A stretch of DNA of 64,000 nt, from assembly GCF_014208035.1 (NCBI RefSeq), contig NZ_JACHMK010000001.1, forward strand, positions 1,984,001 to 2,048,000, in the 5' to 3' direction. The DNA is from Schaalia hyovaginalis. GTDB lineage: Bacteria; Actinomycetota; Actinomycetes; Actinomycetales; Actinomycetaceae. A program made the translations under genes and the position numbers. Under the pieces are notes generated by a model. The model worked only from the letters and a program-made list of their open reading frames with translations. It was not told the DNA's origin and ran no database searches. Positions 33,647-41,811 of this stretch are shown piece by piece; within the stretch, counting starts at the first letter, position 1; every line of letters starts with the position of its first letter.

Positions 33647-34771
33647 TCAGGACTCCTGTGCCTCGTTCTGCTGGTTCTTGCGCCAGCGGATCCCCGCATT
33701 GATGAAGCCGTCGATGTCCCCGTCGAAAACGGACTGTGGGTTGCCGGACTCGAACTGCGTGCGCAGGTCCTTGACCATTGTGTAGGGCTGCAGGACGTAG
33801 GAGCGCATCTGGTCGCCCCAGGAGGCCTTCACATCGCCCGCGAGCTCCTTCTTCTTCGCCTGCTCCTCTTCGTGGCGCAGCACGAGGAGGCGCGACTGGA
33901 GGACGCGAAGAGCCGCCGCACGGTTCTGGATCTGCGACTTCTCATCCTGCATGGACACGACGATGCCGGTCGGGATGTGCGTCATGCGGACGGCAGAGTC
34001 CGTCGTATTCACCGACTGGCCGCCGGGGCCCGAGGAGCGGAAGACGTCGATCTTCAGTTCGGATTCGGGGATCTCGATGTGGTCGGTCGATTCGATGAGG
34101 GGGATGACCTCGACCGCCGCGAAGGAGGTCTGGCGGCGCCCCTGGTTGTCGAAGGGGCTGATGCGGACGAGGCGGTGCGTGCCGGCCTCGACGGACAGGG
34201 TGCCGTAGGCGTAGGGGGCCTGGACTTCGAAGGTCGCGGACTTCAGGCCGGCCTCTTCGGCGTAGGAGGTGTCCATGACCTTCGTCGGGTAGCCGTGACG
34301 CTCCGCCCAGCGCAGGTACATGCGCAGCAGGATTTCGGCGAAGTCGGCGGCGTCGACGCCGCCGGCGCCCGACCGGATCGTGATGACGGCGTTGCGCTCG
34401 TCGTATTCGCCGTCGAGGAGGGTGCGGATCTCGAGGTCGGAGATGTCGGACTTCAAGGAGACGAGGTCGCCCTCGGCCTCGGCGAGGATCTCGGCGGCCT
34501 CATCGGGGTCTTCACCGGCCATGTCGACCATGGCCTCGAGGTCGTCGATCCGATCGACCATGCGGGTCACCCGATCCAGCTCGGACTGCCGGTGCGAGAG
34601 CGCCGAAGTGACCTCCTGGGCGTGCGCGGGATCGTCCCACAGGTCGGGGGCGGTCGCCTGCTTCTCGAGCTCGGCGATCTGGGTGCGCAGGCGCTCGGGC
34701 TGGACGACGGCGAGGACGTTCTCCATCGTCGTGCGCAGTGCTTGGATCTCTTCGGGGAATTCAATGGCCAC
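33647..34771 (-). CDS. prfB: Peptide chain release factor 2
   Basis: This 374-residue class-1 release factor reads UGA/UAA. It contains the stop-recognition tripeptide SPF ([17 protein letters not shown]) and the catalytic GGQ ([20 protein letters not shown]) that triggers peptide release. The frame is continuous from ATG 34771, with no internal UGA, so the programmed +1 frameshift known from many prfB genes is absent. It precedes ftsE in the order typical of actinobacteria. Confidence 0.97.
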   Translation of the reverse strand: MAIEFPEEIQALRTTMENVLAVVQPERLRTQIAELEKQATAPDLWDDPAHAQEVTSALSHRQSELDRVTRMVDRIDDLEAMVDMAGEDPDEAAEILAEAEGDLVSLKSDISDLEIRTLLDGEYDERNAVITIRSGAGGVDAADFAEILLRMYLRWAERHGYPTKVMDTSYAEEAGLKSATFEVQAPYAYGTLSVEAGTHRLVRISPFDNQGRRQTSFAAVEVIPLIESTDHIEIPESELKIDVFRSSGPGGQSVNTTDSAVRMTHIPTGIVVSMQDEKSQIQNRAAALRVLQSRLLVLRHEEEQAKKKELAGDVKASWGDQMRSYVLQPYTMVKDLRTQFESGNPQSVFDGDIDGFINAGIRWRKNQQNEAQES

Positions 34772-34891
34772 GGCCCCAGCCTAGTCGATCCGGAGGCTCG
34801 AACCGGCTCCCGCGGCCGTCGCGAGCATCACCTTCGACCCGCCCGGGCCGCCGTTCTCGCGTGCGGACGGGAGGCGGGCCGAAGGCCCCTC

Positions 34892-36811
34892 CTACTTCTG
34901 GGCGCGGCGTTCGCGCGCGGCGATCTTGAAGCGCTCCTGCGCGTCGAGGACGACCTTGCGCACGCGGATCGCCTCGGGCGTCACCTCGACGCACTCGTCG
35001 TTGGCAGCGAACTCGAGGGATTCCTCGAGGGTGAGCCTGCGCGAGGGCGTGAGCGACTCGTAGACGTCGGCCGTCGCCGAGCGCGTGTTCGTCTGCTTCT
35101 TCTCGCGGCAGATGTTGACGTCCATGTCCTCGCCGCGCGGGTTCTCGCCGACGACCTGGCCCTCGTAGACCTCCGAGCCGGGTTCGACGATGAAGGAGCC
35201 GCGCTCCTGGAGGTTGGTCATCGCGTAGGGGGTCGCCTGTCCGGCGCGGTCGGCGACGAGCGAGCCGGTGAGGCGCTGTTCGATCGCTCCCTGCCAGGGC
35301 GCGTAGCCGTCGGCGATCGACGAGGCGATGCCGGTGCCGCGCGTCTCGGTGAGGAAGCGCGTGCGGAAGCCGATGAGGCCGCGCGCGGGCACGACGAACT
35401 CGAGGCGGATCCAGCCCGAGCCGTGATTCGCCATCGTCTCCATGCGGCCCTTGCGGGCGGCCAGGAGCTGCGTGACGGCGCCGAGGTACTCCTCGGGGAT
35501 GTCGATCGTCATGCGCTCCATCGGTTCGGAGCGCACGCCGTCGATGTCCTTGGTGACGACCTGCGGCTTGCCGACGGTGAGTTCGAATCCTTCGCGGCGC
35601 ATCTGCTCGACGAGGATCGCGAGGGCGAGCTCGCCGCGGCCCTGAACCTCCCAGGCGTCGGGGCGCTCGGTCGCCAGGACCTTCAGGGAGACGTTGCCGA
35701 TGAGTTCGCGGTCCAGGCGGTCCTTCACCTGCCGGGCCGTGACCTTCGCGCCCTTGACGCGACCCGCCATCGGCGAGGTGTTGATGCCGATGGTCATGGA
35801 GATCGCCGGATCGTCGACCGTGATGAGCGGGAGGGGACGAGGGTCCTCGAGATCGACGAGGGATTCGCCGATCATGATGTCGTCGATGCCGGCGACGGCG
35901 ACGATGTCGCCCGGGGCCGCGGATTCGGCGGACACGCGTTCGAGCCCCTCGGTGCGCAGGAGTTCGGTGACGCGGACCGACTTGATCGTCCCGTCGTGAC
36001 GGGCGAGGCCGACGGTCGCGCCCTTGGTGAGGGTGCCGTTGTGGATGCGCAGGAGCGCGAGGCGCCCGAGGAAGGGGGAGGCGTCGAGGTTGGTCACGTG
36101 CGCCTGGAGAGGCACGCCCTCCTCGTAGGAGGGGCCCGGGATCCTCGACAGGATCGTTTCGAACAGGGGCTCGAGGTCTTCGGTCGGCTGCACGCCGTTG
36201 CCGGGGTTGGTCAGCGAGGAGACGCCGGCTTTCGCGCAGGCGTACACGACCGGGACGTCGAGCAGCGCATCGACATCGGCGTCCACGCCGTCGTTCAGCA
36301 GGTCCTCGCCGAGGGAGAGGAGGAGGTCGGTCGTCTCGGAGACGACCTCGTCGATCCGGGAGTCGGGCCGATCGACCTTGTTGACGACGACCACGACGGG
36401 GAGCTGGGCCTGCAGGGCCTTGCGGAGGACGAAGCGCGTCTGGGGAAGGGGCCCTTCCGAGGCGTCGACCATGAGGACGACGCCGTCGACCATCGACAGG
36501 CCGCGCTCGACCTCGCCGCCGAAATCGGCGTGGCCGGGGGTGTCGATGACGTTGATCGTGACGCCGTCCTCGAGTCCGAGCTTCTGGGCGGCAGGACCCC
36601 GGTAGTGGACCGCGGTGTTCTTGGCGAGGATCGTGATGCCCTTCTCGCGTTCGAGATCGCCCGAATCCATGACGCGCTCACCGGTCTTCTCGACCGTGTC
36701 GCGATCCGAGAACGCGCCGGACTGCCAGAGCATCGCGTCGACGAGCGTCGTCTTGCCGTGGTCGACGTGTGCGACGATCGCGACATTGCGCAGGTCCTGG
36801 CGTACGGGCAT
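34892..36811 (-). CDS. typA: Ribosome-associated GTPase TypA/BipA
   Basis: The 639-residue translational GTPase of the EF-G family has G1 NVAIVAHVDHGKTT, G3 DTPGHADFGGEVER and G4 VVNKVDRPDSR. Domain II follows, and the BipA-specific C-terminal region contains MTNLQERGSFIVEPG and VGENPRGEDMDVN. It assists ribosome assembly and stress adaptation. I start it at ATG 36811 (MPVRQDLRNVAIV); the frame is open further upstream but that part has no homology. Single-gene unit. Confidence 0.96.
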   Translation of the reverse strand: MPVRQDLRNVAIVAHVDHGKTTLVDAMLWQSGAFSDRDTVEKTGERVMDSGDLEREKGITILAKNTAVHYRGPAAQKLGLEDGVTINVIDTPGHADFGGEVERGLSMVDGVVLMVDASEGPLPQTRFVLRKALQAQLPVVVVVNKVDRPDSRIDEVVSETTDLLLSLGEDLLNDGVDADVDALLDVPVVYACAKAGVSSLTNPGNGVQPTEDLEPLFETILSRIPGPSYEEGVPLQAHVTNLDASPFLGRLALLRIHNGTLTKGATVGLARHDGTIKSVRVTELLRTEGLERVSAESAAPGDIVAVAGIDDIMIGESLVDLEDPRPLPLITVDDPAISMTIGINTSPMAGRVKGAKVTARQVKDRLDRELIGNVSLKVLATERPDAWEVQGRGELALAILVEQMRREGFELTVGKPQVVTKDIDGVRSEPMERMTIDIPEEYLGAVTQLLAARKGRMETMANHGSGWIRLEFVVPARGLIGFRTRFLTETRGTGIASSIADGYAPWQGAIEQRLTGSLVADRAGQATPYAMTNLQERGSFIVEPGSEVYEGQVVGENPRGEDMDVNICREKKQTNTRSATADVYESLTPSRRLTLEESLEFAANDECVEVTPEAIRVRKVVLDAQERFKIAARERRAQK

Positions 36812-37027
36812 GTGATTCCTCGATTCCTCGCGCCCCTGTGGCGCAATGAGCACCCCCGATCCTAGTCGTTCAGGCCGCTGCGCCCGAGGGCGGGACGTGC
36901 GACATCGGCCACGCGTCGAGCCGCTACTCTGGGCGCGTGAGCACGTCCGGGGCCCGGCCCTCCCGGCCCCTCGACGGCTCGCGCCCTCGACACCGCCGAT
37001 CTGCACGGGAGCTCTGAAATCGGACTC

Positions 37028-37612
37028 ATGCGCATCCGCCGCTTCGTCGCGAAGACTTACATGCTGTTCTCGCGTTGGACCTTCATCCACGAGCCTCTGG
37101 AGGACAAGACGCTGGTCATCGGCGCTCCGCACACTTCGAACTGGGACGGCGTCTTCATGGCCCTGTGCTTCTGGTCACTGGGGCGCCCCTTCAATTTCCT
37201 CGTGAAGGAGTCCGTGACGAGGGTCCCACTGCTCGGCCCCTTCGTCCGTGCGATCGGCGCGATGCCGATCGACCGCTCCGCGGCGCACGGGGTCGTGGGG
37301 CAGGTGGTCGCCAGGGCGGCCGAGGCCGATGAGTTCACCGTGGTCCTGACCCCCAAGGGCACGCGCTCGCCCAGGCAGTATTGGAAGTCCGGTTTCTACC
37401 GGATGGCCCTGGGAGCGGACCTCCCCGTCGCGCTCGGCTACGTGGATGCAAAGACCCGCACCTTCGGCTGGGGCCCTTCGATTCGCCTCAGCGGGGATCC
37501 GAAGGCGGATATGGATGTGATCCGCGCCTTCTACGCCGACAAGACCGGGGTGAATCCGGAGCTCGTCTCCGTTCCGCGCTTGCGGATCGAGGACGAGGGA
37601 TCTGAGTCATGA
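37028..37612 (+). CDS. 1-acyl-glycerol-3-phosphate acyltransferase-like protein (PlsC family)
   Basis: This 194-residue short PlsC-type acyltransferase has the catalytic block GAPHTSNWDGVFM (H-x4-D) and the second block VVLTPKGTRSPRQYWKSGFY (Lys in place of the usual Glu in EGTR). Small members of this type often act on unusual acceptors, so phospholipid synthesis is only the general role. The ATG at 37028 has no strong ribosome site. It lies divergent from typA and upstream of the iron-transport operon. Confidence 0.8.
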   Translation: MRIRRFVAKTYMLFSRWTFIHEPLEDKTLVIGAPHTSNWDGVFMALCFWSLGRPFNFLVKESVTRVPLLGPFVRAIGAMPIDRSAAHGVVGQVVARAAEADEFTVVLTPKGTRSPRQYWKSGFYRMALGADLPVALGYVDAKTRTFGWGPSIRLSGDPKADMDVIRAFYADKTGVNPELVSVPRLRIEDEGSES

Positions 37613-37622
37613 CCAGCGCTTC

Positions 37623-37641
37623 TTAGGGTGACCTTTCTATC
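37623..37641 (+). promoter_or_regulatory. Possible DtxR/IdeR-like iron box
   Basis: TTAGGGTGACCTTTCTATC shares the left half and about half of all positions with the 19-bp DtxR/IdeR consensus. It lies ~95 bases upstream of the iron-binding lipoprotein gene. A separate hairpin, GCGCAC-GACC-GTGCGC, is at 37690-37705. The match is moderate only. Confidence 0.3.
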
Positions 37642-37736
37642 CTCAGTCACAATTTACATCACGAGCTCCTATCGAATATCGTGCGAGCTGCGCACGACCG
37701 TGCGCCCATCGACAATCGACTTGTAGGAGTTCCATC

Positions 37737-38759
37737 GTGGCCTCGACCGCGCTCCGCGCACGCGCCGTCTCCCTCGCCCTCGTCGGCATCACCGCATTCA
37801 CCCTCGCCGCCTGCAGCACCGACGGCGGCGAACCCGCCGCCCAATCCGCCTCGAGCGCACCCCAGTCCGCAGCCGCGAAACCGGCGACGATCACGGTCGA
37901 GGACCTCCACGGCTCAGTCGAGGTCCCGACCTCCCCGAAGAGCATCGTCGCCACCGACAACCGGATCTTCGAGACCCTCGAGGACTGGGGCGTGAAGCTC
38001 TCAGCCGCACCGCGCCAGATCATCGCCAGCACCTCCGCCTACGCCGCCGACGAGACGGTCGTCGACCTCGGCTCCCACCGCGAACCGAACCTCGAGGCGC
38101 TCGTCGCCGCGAATCCCGATCTCGTCCTCAACGGCCAGCGCTTCCAGAAGCAATACGACGCGATCAAGGGCCTCGTCCCCGGCGCAGCCCTCGTCGACAC
38201 CAACATCGACCCGGACAAGCCGCTCGACGCCGAACTCATCCGCGTCACGACCCTCCTCGGGAAGATCTTCGGCAAGGAGGACAAGGCAGCTGAGCTCGTC
38301 GCCGACTTCGAGAAGGCGATCGCCCGCGTGAAAGCCGCCTACTCCTCCGACCAGACCGTCCTCTCCGTCATCGTCTCCGGCGGCGAGATCAACTACTCGG
38401 CCCCCGGCTCGGGCCGGACCCTCGGTCCGATCTACTCGGTCCTCGGCCTGACCCCCGCCCTGTCCTCGGAAGGCTCGACCGACCACGAGGGCGACGACGT
38501 CTCCGTCGAGGCGATCGCCCAGTCGAACCCCGCGTGGATCCTCGTCATGGACCGCGACGCGGCCATCGGCGCCAAGCAGGGCAAGACCCCCGTCCCCGCC
38601 AACGAGGTCCTCGCGAACACCTCCGCCCTCGCGAACGTCGACGCCGTGAAGAACGGCCGCATCCTCTACATGCCCGCAGACACCTACGTCAACGAGTCGA
38701 TCCAGACCTACACGGAGTTCTTCACCCAGATCGCCGACGCCATGGAACAGGCGAAGTGA
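37737..38759 (+). CDS. Iron-siderophore ABC transporter substrate-binding lipoprotein
   Basis: The 340-residue FecB/FhuD-type lipoprotein has a signal peptide with lipobox FTLAACS, so Cys near residue 26 is lipid-modified. The TroA/FepB-like two-lobe fold shows VPTSPKSIVATDNRIFETLEDWGV and GSHREPNLEALVAANPDLVL. It resembles YclQ/FpuA-type binders of catecholate siderophores, but the ligand is not certain. The GTG start has TAGGAG upstream. It overlaps the permease gene (GTGA), the first of four coupled genes. Confidence 0.9.
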   Translation: MASTALRARAVSLALVGITAFTLAACSTDGGEPAAQSASSAPQSAAAKPATITVEDLHGSVEVPTSPKSIVATDNRIFETLEDWGVKLSAAPRQIIASTSAYAADETVVDLGSHREPNLEALVAANPDLVLNGQRFQKQYDAIKGLVPGAALVDTNIDPDKPLDAELIRVTTLLGKIFGKEDKAAELVADFEKAIARVKAAYSSDQTVLSVIVSGGEINYSAPGSGRTLGPIYSVLGLTPALSSEGSTDHEGDDVSVEAIAQSNPAWILVMDRDAAIGAKQGKTPVPANEVLANTSALANVDAVKNGRILYMPADTYVNESIQTYTEFFTQIADAMEQAK

Positions 38760-39799
38760 CGATCTCGACCTCACGCCCCTCGGATACGAGGGCGGCGGCG
38801 GGAGTCGCGGGCCGGGCCCGCGACTCCCGCCCCGGCGCGCCCCTGCGAATCAAGGTGACGGCCCCGGTCGAGATCCTCTCCTGGACCCTCGCCCTCCTCG
38901 GACTCGCCGCCGCCTCCCTCCTCGTCGGGGTCTACGACGTCTTCGGCGCCCCGGACGGGACGCGGATGCTCCTGCTCACCCGGATCCCCCGCACCGTCTC
39001 CCTCCTCCTCGCCGGCGCGGCACTCGCAACCTGCGGGCTCGTCATGCAAAGACTCACCCGCAATCGCTTCGTCGAGCCGACGACGACGGGCACGACCGAA
39101 TGGGCGGGCCTGGGCCTGCTCACCGCCCTCATCCTCACCCCGGACGCCCCGATCGTGTGGAAGATGGTCCTCGCGATCGCCTTCTCCTTCGGCGGGACGA
39201 TGCTCTTCTTCGCGATCCTCGGACGGATCCGCGACACCTCAGCGCTCCTCGTCCCGATCATCGGCATCATGCTCGGCGCCGTCGTCGGCGCCGTCTCGAC
39301 GTGGGTCGCCCTCGCGACGAACGCCCTCCAGTCGATGGGCGCTTGGTTCATGGGCTCCTTCGCCTCGGCGATCGAGGGCCAGTACGAGCCGGTGTGGGCC
39401 GTGCTCCTCGTCCTCATCGGGATCGCCGTCGTCGCCGACCGCTTCACCGTCGCCGGACTCGGGAAGGACGTCGCGACCTCAGTCGGCCTCGACCACGGGC
39501 GCACCATCCTCGTGGGGACCGCGATGGTCGCCTCGGCGACGGGGATCATCACCGTCGTCATCGGGAACCTGCCCTTCCTCGGCCTCATCGTCCCCAACGT
39601 CGTCGCCCTCGTCCACGGCGACGACCTCCGCTCCACCCTCCCCCGCGTCCTCGCCCTCGGCGCGGCGACCGTGACCGCCTGCGACATCATCGGCCGAAGC
39701 ATCATCATGCCCTTCGAGATCCCCGTCGGAACGATCCTGTCCCTCCTCGGCGCGATCGTCTTCACCGCGCTCCTCCTGAAAGGAGGCCGAGGTGACTGA
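38756..39799 (+). CDS. Iron-siderophore ABC permease, FecCD family (first subunit)
   Basis: The ~347-residue permease has about nine helices and typical FecCD stretches: RIPRTVSLLLAGAALATCGLVMQRLTRN near the N-terminus and GNLPFLGLIVPNVVALVHGDD near the C-terminus, the part that contacts the ATPase. GTG start at 38756, overlapping the binding-protein stop. It resembles YclN. It pairs with the next permease. Confidence 0.92.
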   Translation: MTISTSRPSDTRAAAGVAGRARDSRPGAPLRIKVTAPVEILSWTLALLGLAAASLLVGVYDVFGAPDGTRMLLLTRIPRTVSLLLAGAALATCGLVMQRLTRNRFVEPTTTGTTEWAGLGLLTALILTPDAPIVWKMVLAIAFSFGGTMLFFAILGRIRDTSALLVPIIGIMLGAVVGAVSTWVALATNALQSMGAWFMGSFASAIEGQYEPVWAVLLVLIGIAVVADRFTVAGLGKDVATSVGLDHGRTILVGTAMVASATGIITVVIGNLPFLGLIVPNVVALVHGDDLRSTLPRVLALGAATVTACDIIGRSIIMPFEIPVGTILSLLGAIVFTALLLKGGRGD

Positions 39800-40916
39800 C
39801 CTCGCGCTCCGCCCCTCCCCATCGGCCCCGCCCGCGACCGACGAGCAGCCGAAGCCCCTCACGGCGCCCGCCCGGCCGCCCCGCGCCGGCGCCTCCTCCT
39901 CGCCCCGTGAAAGCCTCTTCGACCACTCGATCTTCGCCGAACCGGCCTCTGAGAGGCGTCATCGCCTCCGCGTCGGGCTCCTCCTCGCAGCGGCCCTCCT
40001 CGTCTCGATCGGGCTCCTCGCCTGGGACAACCCCTTGCCCGTCGGGACCGAAGGATTCTGGCGGATCGCGAGGCTCCGCGCCCACGCCCTCATCGCGATC
40101 CTCCTCGTCGGCTGGTGCCAGGGGCTTGCGACGATCGCCTTCCAGACGATCGCGGGCAACCGGATCCTCACGCCCTCGATCATGGGATTCGAATCGCTCT
40201 ACCGCCTCATCCAGACGAGCGTCGTCTTCCTCTTCGGCGCCGCGGGCCTCGCGTGGATCCCCGCGCCCCTCGAATACCTCGTCCAGGCGGGCCTCATGGT
40301 CGGCTTCGCCGCTCTCCTCTTCGGATCGCTCCTGTTCACCGGGCGCACCGACCTCCACCGCACGCTCCTCATCGGCATCGTCATCGGCACGGGCCTCGGC
40401 GCGGGAGCCGCCTACCTCCAGCGCCTCCTCACGCCGACCGAATTCGACCTCCTCTCCGCCCGGCTCATCGGGAACATCTCGAACGCCGACCCGACCTGCC
40501 TCCTGCTCGCCGCGCCCCTCGCCCTCGCAGCGGGCATCTGGCTGATCAAGATGTCGCCGAACCTCGACGTCCTCGCCCTCGGCCCCCACATCGCCACCGG
40601 GCTCGGCATCGAGGTGCGAAGCGTGAGGATGCGCGCCCTCCTGCTCATCGCCGTCCTCATGGCGGTCTCGACCTCGCTCGTCGGACCGATGTCCTTCCTC
40701 GGATTCCTCATCGCCCTGGCGACCTACGAGATCTCCGGGACCCACGCGCACTCCCGTATCCTCCCGCTCGGCGCGATCATCGGCGTCGTCCTCCTGGGCG
40801 GCTCGTACTTCATCCTCCGCCACGTCTTCTACGCGCAAGGCTCGGTCGGCGTGATCATCGAGGCCGTCGGCGGCACGGCCTTCATCCTCCACATCCTGAG
40901 AAAGGGACGACTGTGA
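39792..40916 (+). CDS. Iron-siderophore ABC permease, FecCD family (second subunit)
   Basis: The 374-residue permease has a ~60-residue polar N-terminal extension before the first helix. Family parts include RLRAHALIAILLVGWCQGLATIAFQTIAGNRILTP and SFLGFLIALATYEISGTHAHSRILPLGA. It resembles YclO. The GTG start overlaps the first permease by 8 bases. Confidence 0.92.
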   Translation: MTDLALRPSPSAPPATDEQPKPLTAPARPPRAGASSSPRESLFDHSIFAEPASERRHRLRVGLLLAAALLVSIGLLAWDNPLPVGTEGFWRIARLRAHALIAILLVGWCQGLATIAFQTIAGNRILTPSIMGFESLYRLIQTSVVFLFGAAGLAWIPAPLEYLVQAGLMVGFAALLFGSLLFTGRTDLHRTLLIGIVIGTGLGAGAAYLQRLLTPTEFDLLSARLIGNISNADPTCLLLAAPLALAAGIWLIKMSPNLDVLALGPHIATGLGIEVRSVRMRALLLIAVLMAVSTSLVGPMSFLGFLIALATYEISGTHAHSRILPLGAIIGVVLLGGSYFILRHVFYAQGSVGVIIEAVGGTAFILHILRKGRL

Positions 40917-41668
40917 TCCGCGTCGACGGCGCCCTGAAGATCTACTCGAGCGAGACCGCGATCGGTCCGATCGACCTCACGATCCCCCGAGGCGGGATCA
41001 CCGCGCTCGTCGGCCCGAACGGCGCCGGCAAATCGACCCTCCTGACCCTGATAGGCCGGCTCCTGCGCATGGACGAGGGGCGCATCGAAGTCGCCGGCCT
41101 CGACGTATCGGAGGCGAAATCCGCCGACCTCGCCAAGGTCTTGTCGATCCTGCGCCAGGAGAACCACTTCCTCTCCCGCCTCACGGTCCGCCAGCTCGTC
41201 GGATTCGGACGATTCCCCTACTCGAGGGGACGCCTCACCCCCGATGACCTCAGGATCGTCGACGAGGCGATCGCCTTCCTCGATCTCGGAGGGATCGCCG
41301 ACCGCTTCATCGACGAGCTCTCCGGCGGCCAGCGCCAGCGCGCCTACGTCGCAATGGTCCTCGCGCAGGAGACCGACTGCGTCCTCCTCGACGAGCCGCT
41401 CAACAACCTCGACATGGCGCGCTCCGTCCAGATGATGCGCAACATCCGCGAGGCCGCGGATCGTCTCGCTCGGACCTTCGTCATCGTCCTCCATGACATC
41501 AATTTCGCCGCCGCCTACGCCGATTCGATCATCGCGATGAAGGACGGGCGGATCATCGCCCAGGGCGCGCCGTCCGAGATCGTCACCGAGGAGATCCTCA
41601 CCGGCATCTTCGACACCGAGGTTCGCGTCCTCGACGGGCCGAAGGGGCCTATCGCCGTCTACTACTGA
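40913..41668 (+). CDS. Iron-siderophore ABC ATPase (FecE/YclP type)
   Basis: The 251-residue ATPase has Walker A GPNGAGKST, Q-loop LRQENHF, signature LSGGQRQR, Walker B CVLLDEPLNNLD and His switch VLHDINFAAAYAD. It powers siderophore uptake through the two permeases. The GTG start overlaps the permease stop (GTGA), completing a four-gene cassette with no gaps. Confidence 0.94.
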   Translation: MIRVDGALKIYSSETAIGPIDLTIPRGGITALVGPNGAGKSTLLTLIGRLLRMDEGRIEVAGLDVSEAKSADLAKVLSILRQENHFLSRLTVRQLVGFGRFPYSRGRLTPDDLRIVDEAIAFLDLGGIADRFIDELSGGQRQRAYVAMVLAQETDCVLLDEPLNNLDMARSVQMMRNIREAADRLARTFVIVLHDINFAAAYADSIIAMKDGRIIAQGAPSEIVTEEILTGIFDTEVRVLDGPKGPIAVYY

Positions 41669-41811
41669 CTCCGCTGCCGACCCGGCGCCCGCCGACGGCC
41701 CCTCGCCGCAGGACCCGCCCGGCCTTCTCCGCCCATTGCGGCCCCCTCCCTCTAAAATCGGTGTCGACGCTTCCCCGGGCCGACAGGCCCTTCGATCCGA
41801 ACGAGGTCCCC

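Noticed and set aside
33647..34771. Programmed +1 frameshift in prfB
   Set aside because: The frame is continuous from the ATG with no internal UGA near codon 26.
33419..36865. 1,148-codon plus-strand frame opposite prfB and typA
   Set aside because: Antisense shadow of two certain genes, typical of high-GC codon bias.
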